Source: Thauera sp. (GTDB taxonomy: Bacteria > Pseudomonadota > Gammaproteobacteria > Burkholderiales > Rhodocyclaceae). From it: a stretch of 64,000 bases of DNA. The DNA lies in NCBI GenBank assembly GCA_024235615.1, contig JACKMB010000002.1:1-64000 (forward strand), in the 5' to 3' direction. Both the position numbers and the translations under genes were made by a program. Positions within the stretch are counted from its first letter, which is position 1; every line of letters starts with the position of its first letter. The notes beneath the pieces are model-generated. The model saw nothing but the letters and a program-made list of their open reading frames with translations, had not been told where the DNA came from and ran no database searches. Shown in pieces: positions 53,213-62,170 of this stretch.

Positions 53213-54886
53213 TCACCCGCCCGCGCCCTGCTTCTTGATGCGGTAGTTCAGCTGCGGCCGCGTCATGCCGAGCAGCCGTGCCGCTGCCGAGAGGTTGCCG
53301 TTGGCGCGCTCGACCGCGTGTTGCAGCAGGCGCTGCTCGAAGGCGTCGAGCGAGATCCCCGAGTCGAGCACCGCCGTGGCGAGATCCTGCTGCTCCCGCT
53401 GTGCCGCCTCGAGACCGCCCTGGGCGCTGAGCGAGTGCTCGCGGGCGTGTTCGTCGAACGTGGCGATGAAGAGGTGTTCGACCTCGATCTGGCCGTTCGG
53501 CGGCGCCAGGATCACCCCACGCTCGAGCACGTTCTCGAGTTCGCGCACGTTTCCCGGCCAGGTGTGCAGCTTGAGCGCACGCATCGCCTTGTCGCTCAGG
53601 CCGGCGATGTGCTTGCCGTGCAGGGTCTCGAAGCGGCGCACCATGGCCTCGACGAGCGCGGGGATGTCGCCCGTGCGCTCGCGCAGCGGCGGAATCGTCA
53701 CGGGGTAGACGTTGAGGCGGTAGTACAGGTCGCGCCGGAACGTGCCGGCATTGACCGCCTTCTGCAGGTCGACGTTGGTCGCGGCGACGAGGCGGACGTT
53801 CACCTTGCGGGTGCGCTCGTCGCCGAGGCGTTCGATCTCGCCTTCCTGCAGCGCGCGCAGCAGCTTGGCCTGCGCGGGCAGCGGCAGTTCGCCGACCTCG
53901 TCGAGGAAGAGGGTGCCGCCATGTGCACGTTCGAACTTCCCCGCGCGCGAGGCGTGGGCACCGGTGAACGCGCCGCGTTCGACGCCGAAGAGCTCGGATT
54001 CGATGAGCTCGTCGGGCAGCGCGGCGCAGTTCACCGCGACGAAGGCCTCGTCCTTGCGCGCGCTCATCTCATGCAGCGTGCGTGCGAAGCGCTCCTTGCC
54101 GACGCCGGTCTCGCCGAGCAGCAGCACCGAGACATTGGTCGCCGCCGCGCGACCGATCAGATCGTAGGCGTGCAGGAAGGCGGTGGAGCTGCCGATGAGG
54201 TCGGGGGTGCGGTGCGGACCGGCGATCGTCCGGCGCATGGCCTCGATCTCCTCGCGCAGCTCGAGCAGGCGGCCGACGATCGAGTCGGCCTGGAAGTAGG
54301 GCAGCAGGCTGTCCACGTCCGGCCAGTCCTCTGCCGGGCGGCCGACGATGCGGCAGCGCTCGTGTCCGGTCGCCGCGCACTCGGTCTCGCGGAAGAGGAT
54401 GAAGCGTCCGGTGAAGGCGCTGGTGTAGCCCGAGGCGTAGCCGATCATCATCCAGCACACCGGCTCGGTGGACTCGCCGAAGGCCTGCACGTGCGCTTCC
54501 GCCTCCCAGGCGTTCTCCCACAGGAATTCAGCGTAGAAGCCGTTGTCGGGGCCGCCGAACTCGAGCCGCACCGGCTCGACGCGGGCACAGCCCTCGAGCA
54601 TGTGCAGCTGCGGCCCCATCACGAAGGCGTCGGCCAGGTCGCTGCCGCTGCGTGTCTTGCGCGCCAGCTCGGCGTCGCGCATGCCCGAGGCGAAGCCCAT
54701 GCGGGTGAGGATGCGGCGCGCCTGCTCGCGGCCGACCGATTCGATCAGCTCCTTGCGCAGCTCGGCCATCGCGCCGGCGTGCAGAAGCAGCATGCGGTGC
54801 TCGCCGAGCCAGATGAGGCCGTCCTCCGCGGCAAAGCGCAGCAGGCTGCGCAGGTCGGCGTTCTCCGGGTATTGGATGCTGGCCAA
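53213..54886 (-). CDS. dmpR: Sigma-54-dependent phenol-responsive activator (DmpR/XylR family)
   Basis: The protein has 557 residues (DmpR has 563). An N-terminal effector domain spans about 1-205 and includes a V4R-type segment ending in ECAATGHERCRIVGRPAEDW. A short linker follows, then an AAA+ domain at about 230-465 with Walker A GETGVGKE, sigma-54 contact motif GAFTGAH and Walker B GGTLFLDEVGE. A Fis-type helix-turn-helix lies at the C-terminus (NLSAAARLLGMTRPQLNYRIKK). It is divergent from the phenol hydroxylase operon, with two upstream activator sites and a -24/-12 promoter between them. Phenol as effector is inferred from the neighbouring genes. Confidence 0.93.
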   Translation of the reverse strand: MASIQYPENADLRSLLRFAAEDGLIWLGEHRMLLLHAGAMAELRKELIESVGREQARRILTRMGFASGMRDAELARKTRSGSDLADAFVMGPQLHMLEGCARVEPVRLEFGGPDNGFYAEFLWENAWEAEAHVQAFGESTEPVCWMMIGYASGYTSAFTGRFILFRETECAATGHERCRIVGRPAEDWPDVDSLLPYFQADSIVGRLLELREEIEAMRRTIAGPHRTPDLIGSSTAFLHAYDLIGRAAATNVSVLLLGETGVGKERFARTLHEMSARKDEAFVAVNCAALPDELIESELFGVERGAFTGAHASRAGKFERAHGGTLFLDEVGELPLPAQAKLLRALQEGEIERLGDERTRKVNVRLVAATNVDLQKAVNAGTFRRDLYYRLNVYPVTIPPLRERTGDIPALVEAMVRRFETLHGKHIAGLSDKAMRALKLHTWPGNVRELENVLERGVILAPPNGQIEVEHLFIATFDEHAREHSLSAQGGLEAAQREQQDLATAVLDSGISLDAFEQRLLQHAVERANGNLSAAARLLGMTRPQLNYRIKKQGAGG

Positions 54887-55022
54887 GGGGTCTCCTCCAG
54901 GCGGGTTTCGCTTCCGCTCTGCGGCGGTTGGTTTCCGGGGTCGTCGTCGTGGCCGGGCGAAGTGTTCAGATTACCTCAGGCGATTGGCTTCGGGCGGCGC
55001 GAAATTCCATCGATTATGTGGA

Positions 55023-55037
55023 AAATCTCGAGAAAAA
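55023..55037. promoter_or_regulatory. Shared motif AAATCTCGAGAAAAA, copy 1
   Basis: The 15-base motif with palindromic core TCTCGAGA is identical to a site at 62961-62975 beside the GntR regulator gene. It is a candidate operator for that regulator. Confidence 0.4.
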
Positions 55038-55181
55038 GATACGGGGTAGGTGAAAGAACCGGACTTTTCACCATCTCGCCGAGCCTGTCCTTCTCCTGCG
55101 CGCGCCTGAAGTGGTGCCGGCCGTCAAGCGGGTTGGGGCGATTCGCCGGCAAGGCGGGTTGCTGCAGGGCAATAAATAGAC

Positions 55182-55197
55182 TAAATCAAATAATCAA
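55182..55197. promoter_or_regulatory. Upstream activator site 2 (DmpR/XylR type)
   Basis: TAAATCAAATAATCAA agrees with 12 of 16 positions of the dyad TTGATCAATTGATCAA. Its centre is 29 bases from the next site, close to three helical turns. Confidence 0.55.
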
Positions 55198-55210
55198 CGG
55201 GGCGCCGGGT

Positions 55211-55226
55211 TTGATCATTTGGTGAA
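55211..55226. promoter_or_regulatory. Upstream activator site 1 (DmpR/XylR type)
   Basis: TTGATCATTTGGTGAA agrees with 13 of 16 positions of the same dyad and lies about 85-90 bases before the -24 element. Confidence 0.65.
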
Positions 55227-55251
55227 GCCGAAAATCGGCGCTGCAAGGGTG

Positions 55252-55266
55252 AAATATCGAGAAAGA
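55252..55266. promoter_or_regulatory. Shared motif, imperfect copy 2
   Basis: AAATATCGAGAAAGA differs at two positions from the 15-base motif at 55023. It lies between the activator sites and the sigma-54 promoter, where a bound repressor could block loop formation. Confidence 0.35.
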
Positions 55267-55302
55267 TGCCGAATCGGGCCATAAGCAAAGGTTTTTTGAG
55301 AT

Positions 55303-55318
55303 TGGCACGGAACTTGTT
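55303..55318 (+). promoter_or_regulatory. Sigma-54 (-24/-12) promoter of the phenol hydroxylase operon
   Basis: TTGGCACGGAACTTGT matches the -24 element fully. The -12 element reads TTGT instead of TTGC. The spacing is canonical, and the start would fall about 40 bases before dmpK. Confidence 0.75.
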
Positions 55319-55369
55319 AGGTACTCCCCTGCGGCCAGCCCGTGTTGATCAATCCGAAGGAGTGTGGGG

Positions 55370-55639
55370 ATGAAGAACACCGAACCGGCGGTGGACCTGA
55401 ATCGAAAGTTCGTCCGCCTGATCGAGCGCCGCCCGGACGGCTTCGTGGAGTTCGAGTTCGCCATCGGCGACCCCGAGCTGTTCGCGGAGATGTTGTTGCC
55501 GTCGGACGCCTACGAATCCTTTTGCCAGTCGAACCACGTCGTCTTTCTCGATCCGCGCGAGGAGGCGGCGAAGGACGAGGACGAGGCCGGGGACTGGAAC
55601 TGGACCCTGCATCAAGCCACCCATCAGCGCTTCCGCTGA
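55370..55639 (+). CDS. dmpK: Phenol hydroxylase assembly subunit
   Basis: An 89-residue protein starting MKNTEPAVDLNRKFVRL. It contains VEFEFAIGDPELFAEMLLP as the family core, and ends in a charged tail. DmpK-type proteins help assemble the diiron oxygenase and are not needed in the catalytic cycle. First gene of the operon. An in-frame GTG 6 bases earlier is a weaker alternative start. Confidence 0.9.
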   Translation: MKNTEPAVDLNRKFVRLIERRPDGFVEFEFAIGDPELFAEMLLPSDAYESFCQSNHVVFLDPREEAAKDEDEAGDWNWTLHQATHQRFR

Positions 55640-55672
55640 GCGCCGACAGACGAGTACACAGGAGGAGATTCC

Positions 55673-56668
55673 ATGCAGATCGATTTGCGCACCGTCACCA
55701 TCAAGCCGCTGCGGCAGACGTTCGACAACATCGCCCGCCGCATCGGCGCGGACAAGCCGGCGTCGCGCTACCAGGAAGGCACGCTGGACATGCAGCAGAC
55801 CGCGAACTTCCATTACCGCCCGACCTGGGATCCCGCGCACGACATCTACGATGCCTCGCGCACTGCGATCAAGATGGCCGACTGGTACGCCTTCAAGGAT
55901 CCGCGCCAGTTCTACTACGGCGCCTACACCCTTGCGCGCGCCAAGCAGCAGGACACCGCCGAGGCCAACTTCGATTTCGTCGAGAACCGTGGCCTGGCGG
56001 CAACCCTGCCCGAGTCGGTGCGCAAGACCGTGCTCGAGCTGCTGCTGCCGCTGCGCCATGTGGCCTGGGGCTCGAACATGAACAACGCGAGCGTCTGTGC
56101 CTACAGCTACGGCACGGGCTTCTCGCAGCCGCACATCTACCAGGCGATGGACCAGCTCGGCATCGCCCAGTACCTCACCCGCGTCGGCCTGCTGCTCGGC
56201 GACGTCGAGTCGCTGGACGAGGCCAAGCGCGCCTGGATGGACGATGACGCCTGGCAGGGCCTGCGCCGCTATGTCGAGGACTCCTTCGTGATCAAGGATC
56301 CGGTGGAGCTCTTCGTGGCGCAGAACGTCGCGCTCGACGGCCTGCTCTACCCCCTGGTGTACGAAACCATCATCGACGACGTGCTGTCTTCCCAGGGCGG
56401 CACGCCGGTGGCGATGCTCACCCAGTTCATGACCGACTGGTTCACCGAGACCCGGAAGTGGGTCGACGCCACGGTGAAGATCGCCGCGGCCGAGTCGCCC
56501 GAGAACAAGGAAGTGATGACGCGCTGGCTGAGCCAGTGGCGCGATCGCTCGGCCGCAGCCCTGCTGCCGGTCGCGCGCATCGCCCTCGGCGACCGCTCGG
56601 ACGAGGTCGTCGGCGAAGTCGTCCAGCAATTCAACGCACGCATGGCCAAGGCCGGCGTCGCCCTCTGA
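55673..56668 (+). CDS. dmpL: Phenol hydroxylase beta oxygenase subunit
   Basis: A 331-residue protein that starts MQIDLRTVTIKPLRQTFDNI, of the ferritin-like beta subunit type in soluble diiron monooxygenases. It lacks a full set of ExxH iron ligands, as expected for the structural subunit. ADWYAFKDPRQFYYGAYTLAR is a recognisable block. It would pair with the alpha and gamma subunits. Confidence 0.93.
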   Translation: MQIDLRTVTIKPLRQTFDNIARRIGADKPASRYQEGTLDMQQTANFHYRPTWDPAHDIYDASRTAIKMADWYAFKDPRQFYYGAYTLARAKQQDTAEANFDFVENRGLAATLPESVRKTVLELLLPLRHVAWGSNMNNASVCAYSYGTGFSQPHIYQAMDQLGIAQYLTRVGLLLGDVESLDEAKRAWMDDDAWQGLRRYVEDSFVIKDPVELFVAQNVALDGLLYPLVYETIIDDVLSSQGGTPVAMLTQFMTDWFTETRKWVDATVKIAAAESPENKEVMTRWLSQWRDRSAAALLPVARIALGDRSDEVVGEVVQQFNARMAKAGVAL

Positions 56669-56680
56669 GCGGAGCACCCA

Positions 56681-56950
56681 ATGTCGACCGTATTTCTCGC
56701 ATTGCAGACCAACGAAGACACGCGCCCGATCATCGAGGCGATCCTGCAGGACAACCCTTCCGCCGTCGTGGATGAGCAGCCGGCGATGGTGAAGATCAAC
56801 GCCGATGGTCGCCTCGTCGTGCGTCGCGAGACCATCGAGGAACTCATCGGTCGCGACTACGACCTGCAGGAGCTGCAGGTCAATATGATCACCATGTCGG
56901 GCAACCTCGATCAGACCGACGACGAGATCACCCTGTTCTGGAAATCCTGA
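56681..56950 (+). CDS. dmpM: Phenol hydroxylase effector (coupling) protein
   Basis: An 89-residue MmoB/DmpM family protein. STVFLALQTNEDTRPIIEA is the typical start, and EELIGRDYDLQELQVNMIT the core. It binds the oxygenase and tunes access of electrons and substrate to the diiron site. Confidence 0.93.
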   Translation: MSTVFLALQTNEDTRPIIEAILQDNPSAVVDEQPAMVKINADGRLVVRRETIEELIGRDYDLQELQVNMITMSGNLDQTDDEITLFWKS

Positions 56951-56970
56951 GACCCCGAGGAGACACGAAA

Positions 56971-58524
56971 ATGGACATGCAAGTCGCCAAGAAGAAGCTC
57001 GGCCTGAAAGAGCGCTATGCCGTGATGACCCGGGGCCTGGACTGGACCCCGTCGTACCAGAAGATGGAAGACATCTACCCCTACATCGCCTACGAGGGGA
57101 TCAAGATCCACGACTGGGACAAGTGGGAGGACCCCTTCCGCCTGACCATGGACGCCTACTGGAAGTACCAGGCCGAGAAGGAGCGCAAGCTGTACGCGAT
57201 CATCGACGCCTTCAACCAGAACAACGGCCACCTCAACGTCACCGACGCGCGCTACGTCAACACCGTCAAGCTCTTCATCAGCGGCATCAGCCCGCTCGAG
57301 TACGTCGCCCACCGCGGCTTCGCCCACGCCGGTCGTGCCTTCCCCGGCCCCGGCCCGCGCGTCGCCTGCCTGATGCAGTCGCTCGACGAGATCCGTCATG
57401 CGCAGACCCAGGTGCACTCGATCTCGAACTACAACAAGTACTACAACGGCATGCATGACTTCCACCACATGCACGACCGCGTGTGGTTCCTGTCGGTGCC
57501 GAAGTCCTTCTTCGACGACGCCATCACCGCGGGCCCGTTCGAGTTCATGGTCTCGATCGGCTTCTCGTTCGAGTACGTGCTGACCAACCTGCTGTTCGTG
57601 CCCTTCGTCTCCGGCGCGGCCTACAACGGCGACATGGGCACGATGACCTTCGGCTTCTCGGCGCAGTCCGACGAGGCGCGCCACATGACGCTGGGCCTGG
57701 AGGTGATCAAGTTCATCCTCGAGCAGGATCCCGCCAACGTGCCGATCGTGCAGCGCTGGATCGACAAGTGGACCTGGCGCGGCTATCGCGTGCTGACCCT
57801 GGTGGCGATGATGATGGACTACATGCTGCCCAAGCGCACGATGAGCTGGAAGGAAGCCTGGGAGGTGTACTTCGAGGAAAACGGCGGTGCGCTGTTCAAG
57901 GACCTCGCGCGCTACGGCATCACCATGCCCAAGTGCGCCGAGCAGATCGCGCTCGAGAAGGACCACCTGTCGCACCAGGCCTGGAGCACCTTCTACAACT
58001 ACGCCGCCGCCGCCAATTTCCACACCTGGATGCCCGACGAGGACGAGATGGCGTGGCTGTCGAGCAAGTATCCGGAGAGCTTCGACAAGCTCTATCGCCC
58101 GCGCTACGAGTTCTGGCGCGAGCAGGCCGCCAAGGGCAACCGCTTCTACAACAAGACGCTGCCCATGCTGTGCCAGACCTGCCAGATCCCGATGATCTTC
58201 ACCGAGCCGGGCGACGCGACCAAGATCTGCTACCGCGAGGTCGACTACAAGGGCGACAAGTATCACTTCTGCTCCGACCACTGCAAGGAGATCTTCGAGC
58301 ACGAGCCGGAGAAGTACGTCCAGGCCTGGCTGCCGGTGCACCAGATCTACCAGGGCAACTGCTTCCCCGAGGGCACCGACCCGACGGTGGAAGGGTTCGA
58401 CCCGCTCGCCGCAGTGCTGAAGTACTACAACCTGGAGCACGGCCGCGACAACCTCGACTTCGACATTTCCGAGGACAAGAAGAACTTCGCCGAGTGGCGC
58501 GGCCAGGCGACGAAGAACATCTGA
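56971..58524 (+). CDS. dmpN: Phenol hydroxylase alpha (diiron catalytic) subunit
   Basis: The 517-residue large subunit carries both ligand sets of the diiron centre: Glu110, then Glu140 and His143 in DEIRHAQ, and Glu201, then Glu235 and His238 in DEARHM. Near the C-terminus a Cys-rich segment (CQTCQIP... CSDHC) binds zinc in this family. It hydroxylates phenol, and often cresols or other phenols, to catechols. Length and order are as in Pseudomonas CF600. A 62-bp gap precedes dmpO. Confidence 0.95.
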   Translation: MDMQVAKKKLGLKERYAVMTRGLDWTPSYQKMEDIYPYIAYEGIKIHDWDKWEDPFRLTMDAYWKYQAEKERKLYAIIDAFNQNNGHLNVTDARYVNTVKLFISGISPLEYVAHRGFAHAGRAFPGPGPRVACLMQSLDEIRHAQTQVHSISNYNKYYNGMHDFHHMHDRVWFLSVPKSFFDDAITAGPFEFMVSIGFSFEYVLTNLLFVPFVSGAAYNGDMGTMTFGFSAQSDEARHMTLGLEVIKFILEQDPANVPIVQRWIDKWTWRGYRVLTLVAMMMDYMLPKRTMSWKEAWEVYFEENGGALFKDLARYGITMPKCAEQIALEKDHLSHQAWSTFYNYAAAANFHTWMPDEDEMAWLSSKYPESFDKLYRPRYEFWREQAAKGNRFYNKTLPMLCQTCQIPMIFTEPGDATKICYREVDYKGDKYHFCSDHCKEIFEHEPEKYVQAWLPVHQIYQGNCFPEGTDPTVEGFDPLAAVLKYYNLEHGRDNLDFDISEDKKNFAEWRGQATKNI

Positions 58525-58586
58525 CCCACGCACGCTGCGGGCGCCCCGGTGCTCGCAGCGCTCAAGCGATCGTTAGGAGACAAGAC

Positions 58587-58946
58587 ATGGCTGTTGCCGC
58601 AATTTCGAAGTACGAATTCGCCCCTACCGACACGCAGGACAAGTTCCACGGCGCCCAGCTGCTGTACATCGGCTGGGAAGACCACCTGCTGTTCTGCGCG
58701 CCCTTTGCCTTCCCCTTCCCGCCGACCATGCGCTTCGGCGACGTCGTTGCCGGGCCGATGCAGGCCGCCTTCGGCTACCACCCCGACTTCGCGCAGATCG
58801 ACTGGGCGAAGGTCGAGTGGTTCAAGTCGGGCAAGCCGGTCACGCTCGACTTCGACAAGTCGCTGGCCGAGAACGGCTTGAAGCACAAGGACGTGATCCG
58901 CTTCCGCACGCCCGGCCTCGCCGGCATCGAGGGCTCCTGCAGCTGA
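58587..58946 (+). CDS. dmpO: Phenol hydroxylase gamma oxygenase subunit
   Basis: A 119-residue protein, MAVAAISKYEFAPTDTQDKF, with the DmpO core ALLYIGWED-type and PFPPTMRFGDVVAGPMQAAF. It is the small subunit of the oxygenase. AGGAGA lies before the ATG. The gene is separated from dmpP by a perfect hairpin. Confidence 0.92.
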   Translation: MAVAAISKYEFAPTDTQDKFHGAQLLYIGWEDHLLFCAPFAFPFPPTMRFGDVVAGPMQAAFGYHPDFAQIDWAKVEWFKSGKPVTLDFDKSLAENGLKHKDVIRFRTPGLAGIEGSCS

Positions 58947-58957
58947 TCGCCCGCTAC

Positions 58958-58981
58958 GGGGTGCGGCGCGCGCCGCACCCC
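58958..58981. terminator. Perfect 24-nt palindrome between dmpO and dmpP
   Basis: Each arm is 12 bases and they meet with no spacer. In mRNA it could partly attenuate transcription or stabilise the 3' end of dmpO. No T tract follows. Confidence 0.45.
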
Positions 58982-59021
58982 GCGCACCCCGCCAGAGAAC
59001 GCACAAGAACGGAAGCGCACC

Positions 59022-60077
59022 ATGAGCTACGAACTGACGATTGAACCGATCGGCCAGACGATCGAGGTGGAGGAGGGCCAGACCATCCTCGACGCCGCCC
59101 TGCGCGCGGGGATCTGGCTGCCCCACGCCTGTTGCCACGGCCTGTGCGCCACCTGCAAGGTGCAGGTGCTCGACGGCGAGATCGATCACGGCGAGGCCTC
59201 CAGCTTCGCGCTGATGGACTTCGAGCGCGACGAGGGCAAGACCCTGGCCTGTTGCGCCCGTCTCGAGTCCGACGTGACCATCGAGGCCGAGATCGAGGAG
59301 GATCCCGACGCGGAGTCCATCCCGGTGCGCGACTTCCCCGGCACGGTGACGCGGATCGAGGCGCTGACGCCGACGATCAAGGCGGTCTTCATCGAGACCG
59401 ACGAGCCGATGCATTTCCAGGCCGGCCAGTACGTCAACTTCTTCCTCGAGGGCGGGGAATACAGCCGCGCCTTCTCGCTCGCCAACCCGCCGTCCACCGG
59501 CCGCGAGGTCGAGCTCAACATCCGCATCGTGCCCGGCGGCCGCGGCACCACCTGGATCCACGAGCAGCTGCGGGTCGGCGAGCGCGTGCGCCTGTCGGGG
59601 CCCTACGGCCGCTTCTTCGTGCGCAAGTCGGCGCCCGAGGCGTTGCTGTTCATGGCCGGCGGCTCCGGCCTGTCGAGCCCGCGCTCGATGATCCTCGACC
59701 TGCTCGAGGCCGGCGACACGCGGCCCATGACCCTGGTGTACGGCCAGCGCAACCGCGCCGAGCTCTACTATCACGACGAATTCCTCGCGCTCGCCGCGAA
59801 GCACCCCAACTTCACCTACGTGCCGGCGTTGTCCGACGAGCCTGCGGATTCCGGCTGGGATGGCTTCCGTGGCTACGTGCACGAGGCGGCGACGGCGCAC
59901 TTCGACAACGACTTCCGCGGCCACAAGGCCTACCTGTGCGGCCCGCCGCTGATGATCGACGCCTGCATCACGGCGCTGATGCAGGGGCGGCTGTTCGAGC
60001 GCGACATCTTCATGGAGAAGTTCTTCTCCGCCGCGGACGTGCAGCAGGTGCGCAGCCCGCTGTTCAAGAAGATCTGA
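59022..60077 (+). CDS. dmpP: Phenol hydroxylase reductase (FAD, 2Fe-2S)
   Basis: A 351-residue reductase. The N-terminal plant-type ferredoxin domain has cysteines 37, 42, 45 and 77 (CCHGLCATC, then TLACCARL). An FAD domain with the RxYS-type motif (YSRAFSLANPP) follows, and then an NADH domain with GGSGLSSPRS and a late YLCGPP. It transfers electrons from NADH to the diiron oxygenase. Last gene of the dmpKLMNOP block. Confidence 0.95.
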   Translation: MSYELTIEPIGQTIEVEEGQTILDAALRAGIWLPHACCHGLCATCKVQVLDGEIDHGEASSFALMDFERDEGKTLACCARLESDVTIEAEIEEDPDAESIPVRDFPGTVTRIEALTPTIKAVFIETDEPMHFQAGQYVNFFLEGGEYSRAFSLANPPSTGREVELNIRIVPGGRGTTWIHEQLRVGERVRLSGPYGRFFVRKSAPEALLFMAGGSGLSSPRSMILDLLEAGDTRPMTLVYGQRNRAELYYHDEFLALAAKHPNFTYVPALSDEPADSGWDGFRGYVHEAATAHFDNDFRGHKAYLCGPPLMIDACITALMQGRLFERDIFMEKFFSAADVQQVRSPLFKKI

Positions 60078-60096
60078 GGCGCGCGAGGAAGGGCGA

Positions 60097-60972
60097 ATGG
60101 GCACCACGGCCACAGCGCAACCGAGCGCGCCTGCGTCCGCCGCAGGCGATCCGGAGATCGGCCGCAGCATCCGCGCGGCCGGCATCCTGACCAACTACCA
60201 CGACCTGGGCGAGGGCTTCCCCGCGCTGTTCATCCACGGCTCCGGGCCCGGGGTCTCCGCCTGGGCGAACTGGCGTCTGGTGCTGGCGCCGCTGTCGCAG
60301 CGCATGCGGGTGATTGCGCCCGACATGGCGGGCTTCGGTTTCACCGAGCGGCGCGCCGACATCCGCTACGACATGGACACCTGGGTGGCGCAGGCGCTCG
60401 GGCTGATGGATGCGCTCGGCATCGAGCAGGCCGACGTGGTGGGCAACTCCTTCGGCGGGGCGCTCGCGTTGGCGCTGGCCATCCGCCACCCGCAGCGCGT
60501 GCGCCGGCTGGTGCTGATGGGCAGCGTTGGGGTGCCCTTTCCGATCACCGCGGGGCTGGACGCGGTGTGGGGCTATACGCCCTCGTTCGAGAACATGCGG
60601 CGGATCATGGACTACTTCGCGTGGGACCGCAGCCTGGTGAACGACGAGCTGGCCGAGCTGCGCTATCGCGCCAGCGTCCGCCCCGGTTTCCAGGAGTCCT
60701 TCGCGAGCATGTTCCCCGCACCGCGACAGCGTTGGGTGGATGCGCTCGCCAGCCGTGAGCAGGACATCCGCGCGCTGCCGCACGAGGCCCTGATCATCCA
60801 CGGCCGCGACGACCGCGTGATTCCGCTGCAGACCTCGGAGACCCTACTACGCTGGATCGAGCGCTCGCAGCTGCACGTGTTCGGCCGCTGCGGCCACTGG
60901 ACGCAGATCGAGCACTCCGCGCGCTTCGTGCGGCTGGTGGGCGACTTCCTCTGCGAAGAGGGCGAAGGCTGA
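60097..60972 (+). CDS. dmpD: 2-Hydroxymuconic semialdehyde hydrolase
   Basis: A 291-residue alpha/beta hydrolase of the C-C bond hydrolase group: oxyanion HGSGPGVSAW, nucleophile elbow GNSFGG (Ser118), acid Asp238 or Asp239 in HGRDDRVIP, and His267 in GRCGHW. It would hydrolyse the ring-cleavage product of catechol to 2-hydroxypenta-2,4-dienoate and formate. It is placed directly after dmpP, unlike the classic dmp order in which it follows dmpC. Confidence 0.88.
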   Translation: MGTTATAQPSAPASAAGDPEIGRSIRAAGILTNYHDLGEGFPALFIHGSGPGVSAWANWRLVLAPLSQRMRVIAPDMAGFGFTERRADIRYDMDTWVAQALGLMDALGIEQADVVGNSFGGALALALAIRHPQRVRRLVLMGSVGVPFPITAGLDAVWGYTPSFENMRRIMDYFAWDRSLVNDELAELRYRASVRPGFQESFASMFPAPRQRWVDALASREQDIRALPHEALIIHGRDDRVIPLQTSETLLRWIERSQLHVFGRCGHWTQIEHSARFVRLVGDFLCEEGEG

Positions 60973-61114
60973 AGGCGGAGCGAAGAGGATTCGTGGTGCG
61001 CGCCTGCAGGTCGGCGCGGGCCACGGCAGGATCCGTCTCGCGACGGATGAAGATTGAGCAAACCGACCCGGGCGGGGGTTCCGTTCCGGGCACATCAAGA
61101 GAGGAGCAGACAAA

Positions 61115-62044
61115 ATGGCAATGACAGGCGTACTTCGTCCGGGACACATCTCCCTGCGTGTCCTCGATCTCGAGGAAGGCATCAACTTCTACAAGAACAC
61201 CCTCGGCCTGGTCGAGACTGGCCGCGACAGCCAGGGCCGCGTGTATTTCAAGGCCTGGGACGAGCGCGAGCACAATAGCGTGCTGATCCGCGAGGCCGAG
61301 AGCGCCGGCGTGGACTTCTTCGCCTTCAAGGTCGCCGACAGGGCGACGCTCGACAAGCTCGATGCGGACCTGCAGGCCTTCGGCGTCAAGACCGAGCGCA
61401 TCCCCGCCGGCGAGATGCTGGAGACCGGCGAGCGCGTGCGCTTCGAGGTTCCCTCGGGCCACCTGATCGAGCTCTACGCCGAGAAGACCGACATCGGCAA
61501 CGGCCAGTCCTACGTGAACCCGGACCCGTGGATCCCCGATGCCGAGCACGGCATCGCGCCCTCGCGCATGGACCACTGCCTGCTGTACGGCCCCGATATC
61601 GAGAAGGTGCAGGAGATCTTCGAGAAGGTGCTGGGCTTCTACCTCGTCGAGCACGTGGTGATGGAAGACGGCAAGACCGACCTGGCGATCTGGCTGTCGT
61701 GCTCGACCAAGGCGCACGACATCGCCTTCGTGCGCCACCCCGAGCCGGGCAAGCTGCACCACATCTCGTTCAAGCTCGACAGCTGGGAGAAGGTGCTGCG
61801 CGCCGCCGACATCATGTCGATGAACCGCATCTCGATCGACATCGGCCCGACCCGCCATGGCATCACCCGCGGGACCACGATCTATGCCTTCGACCCCTCG
61901 GGTAACCGCTTCGAGACCTTCTGCGGCGGCTACGACACCTACCCCGACTACAAGACCATCACCTGGACCTGGGACGAGGTGGGCGCCGGCATCTTCTACC
62001 ACGACCGCAAGCTCAACGAGCGCTTCCTGAGCGTGGTGTCCTGA
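61115..62044 (+). CDS. dmpB: Catechol 2,3-dioxygenase
   Basis: A 309-residue extradiol dioxygenase (XylE has 307). Fe ligands are His154 (RMDHCLL), His216 (LHHISFK) and Glu267 (NRFETF), and the catalytic residues His201, His248 and Tyr257 are in place. It cleaves catechol next to the hydroxyls to 2-hydroxymuconic semialdehyde. AGAGGAG precedes the ATG. It is the usual second step after phenol hydroxylase. Confidence 0.95.
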   Translation: MAMTGVLRPGHISLRVLDLEEGINFYKNTLGLVETGRDSQGRVYFKAWDEREHNSVLIREAESAGVDFFAFKVADRATLDKLDADLQAFGVKTERIPAGEMLETGERVRFEVPSGHLIELYAEKTDIGNGQSYVNPDPWIPDAEHGIAPSRMDHCLLYGPDIEKVQEIFEKVLGFYLVEHVVMEDGKTDLAIWLSCSTKAHDIAFVRHPEPGKLHHISFKLDSWEKVLRAADIMSMNRISIDIGPTRHGITRGTTIYAFDPSGNRFETFCGGYDTYPDYKTITWTWDEVGAGIFYHDRKLNERFLSVVS

Positions 62045-62170
62045 CCGCGCCGCCGCGCCGGCGGTCCCTGCCGAGGGGGCAGGGTCGTCGGCGGGCGTGT
62101 GCTGCGGCGCGCAGTGCCGGCAAGATCGGGACTTGCGGACGCGGGTGCTGCAGGGTCTGGAATTGCCGGC

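Larger units (their letters stand above)
54887..55369. promoter_or_regulatory. Divergent control region dmpR / phenol hydroxylase
   Basis: The 483-base gap contains two DmpR-type upstream activator sites, a sigma-54 promoter and two copies of an AAATCTCGAG-type motif, each annotated separately. The rest, mostly 54887-55020 and 55040-55180, shows nothing I can name. Confidence 0.6.
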
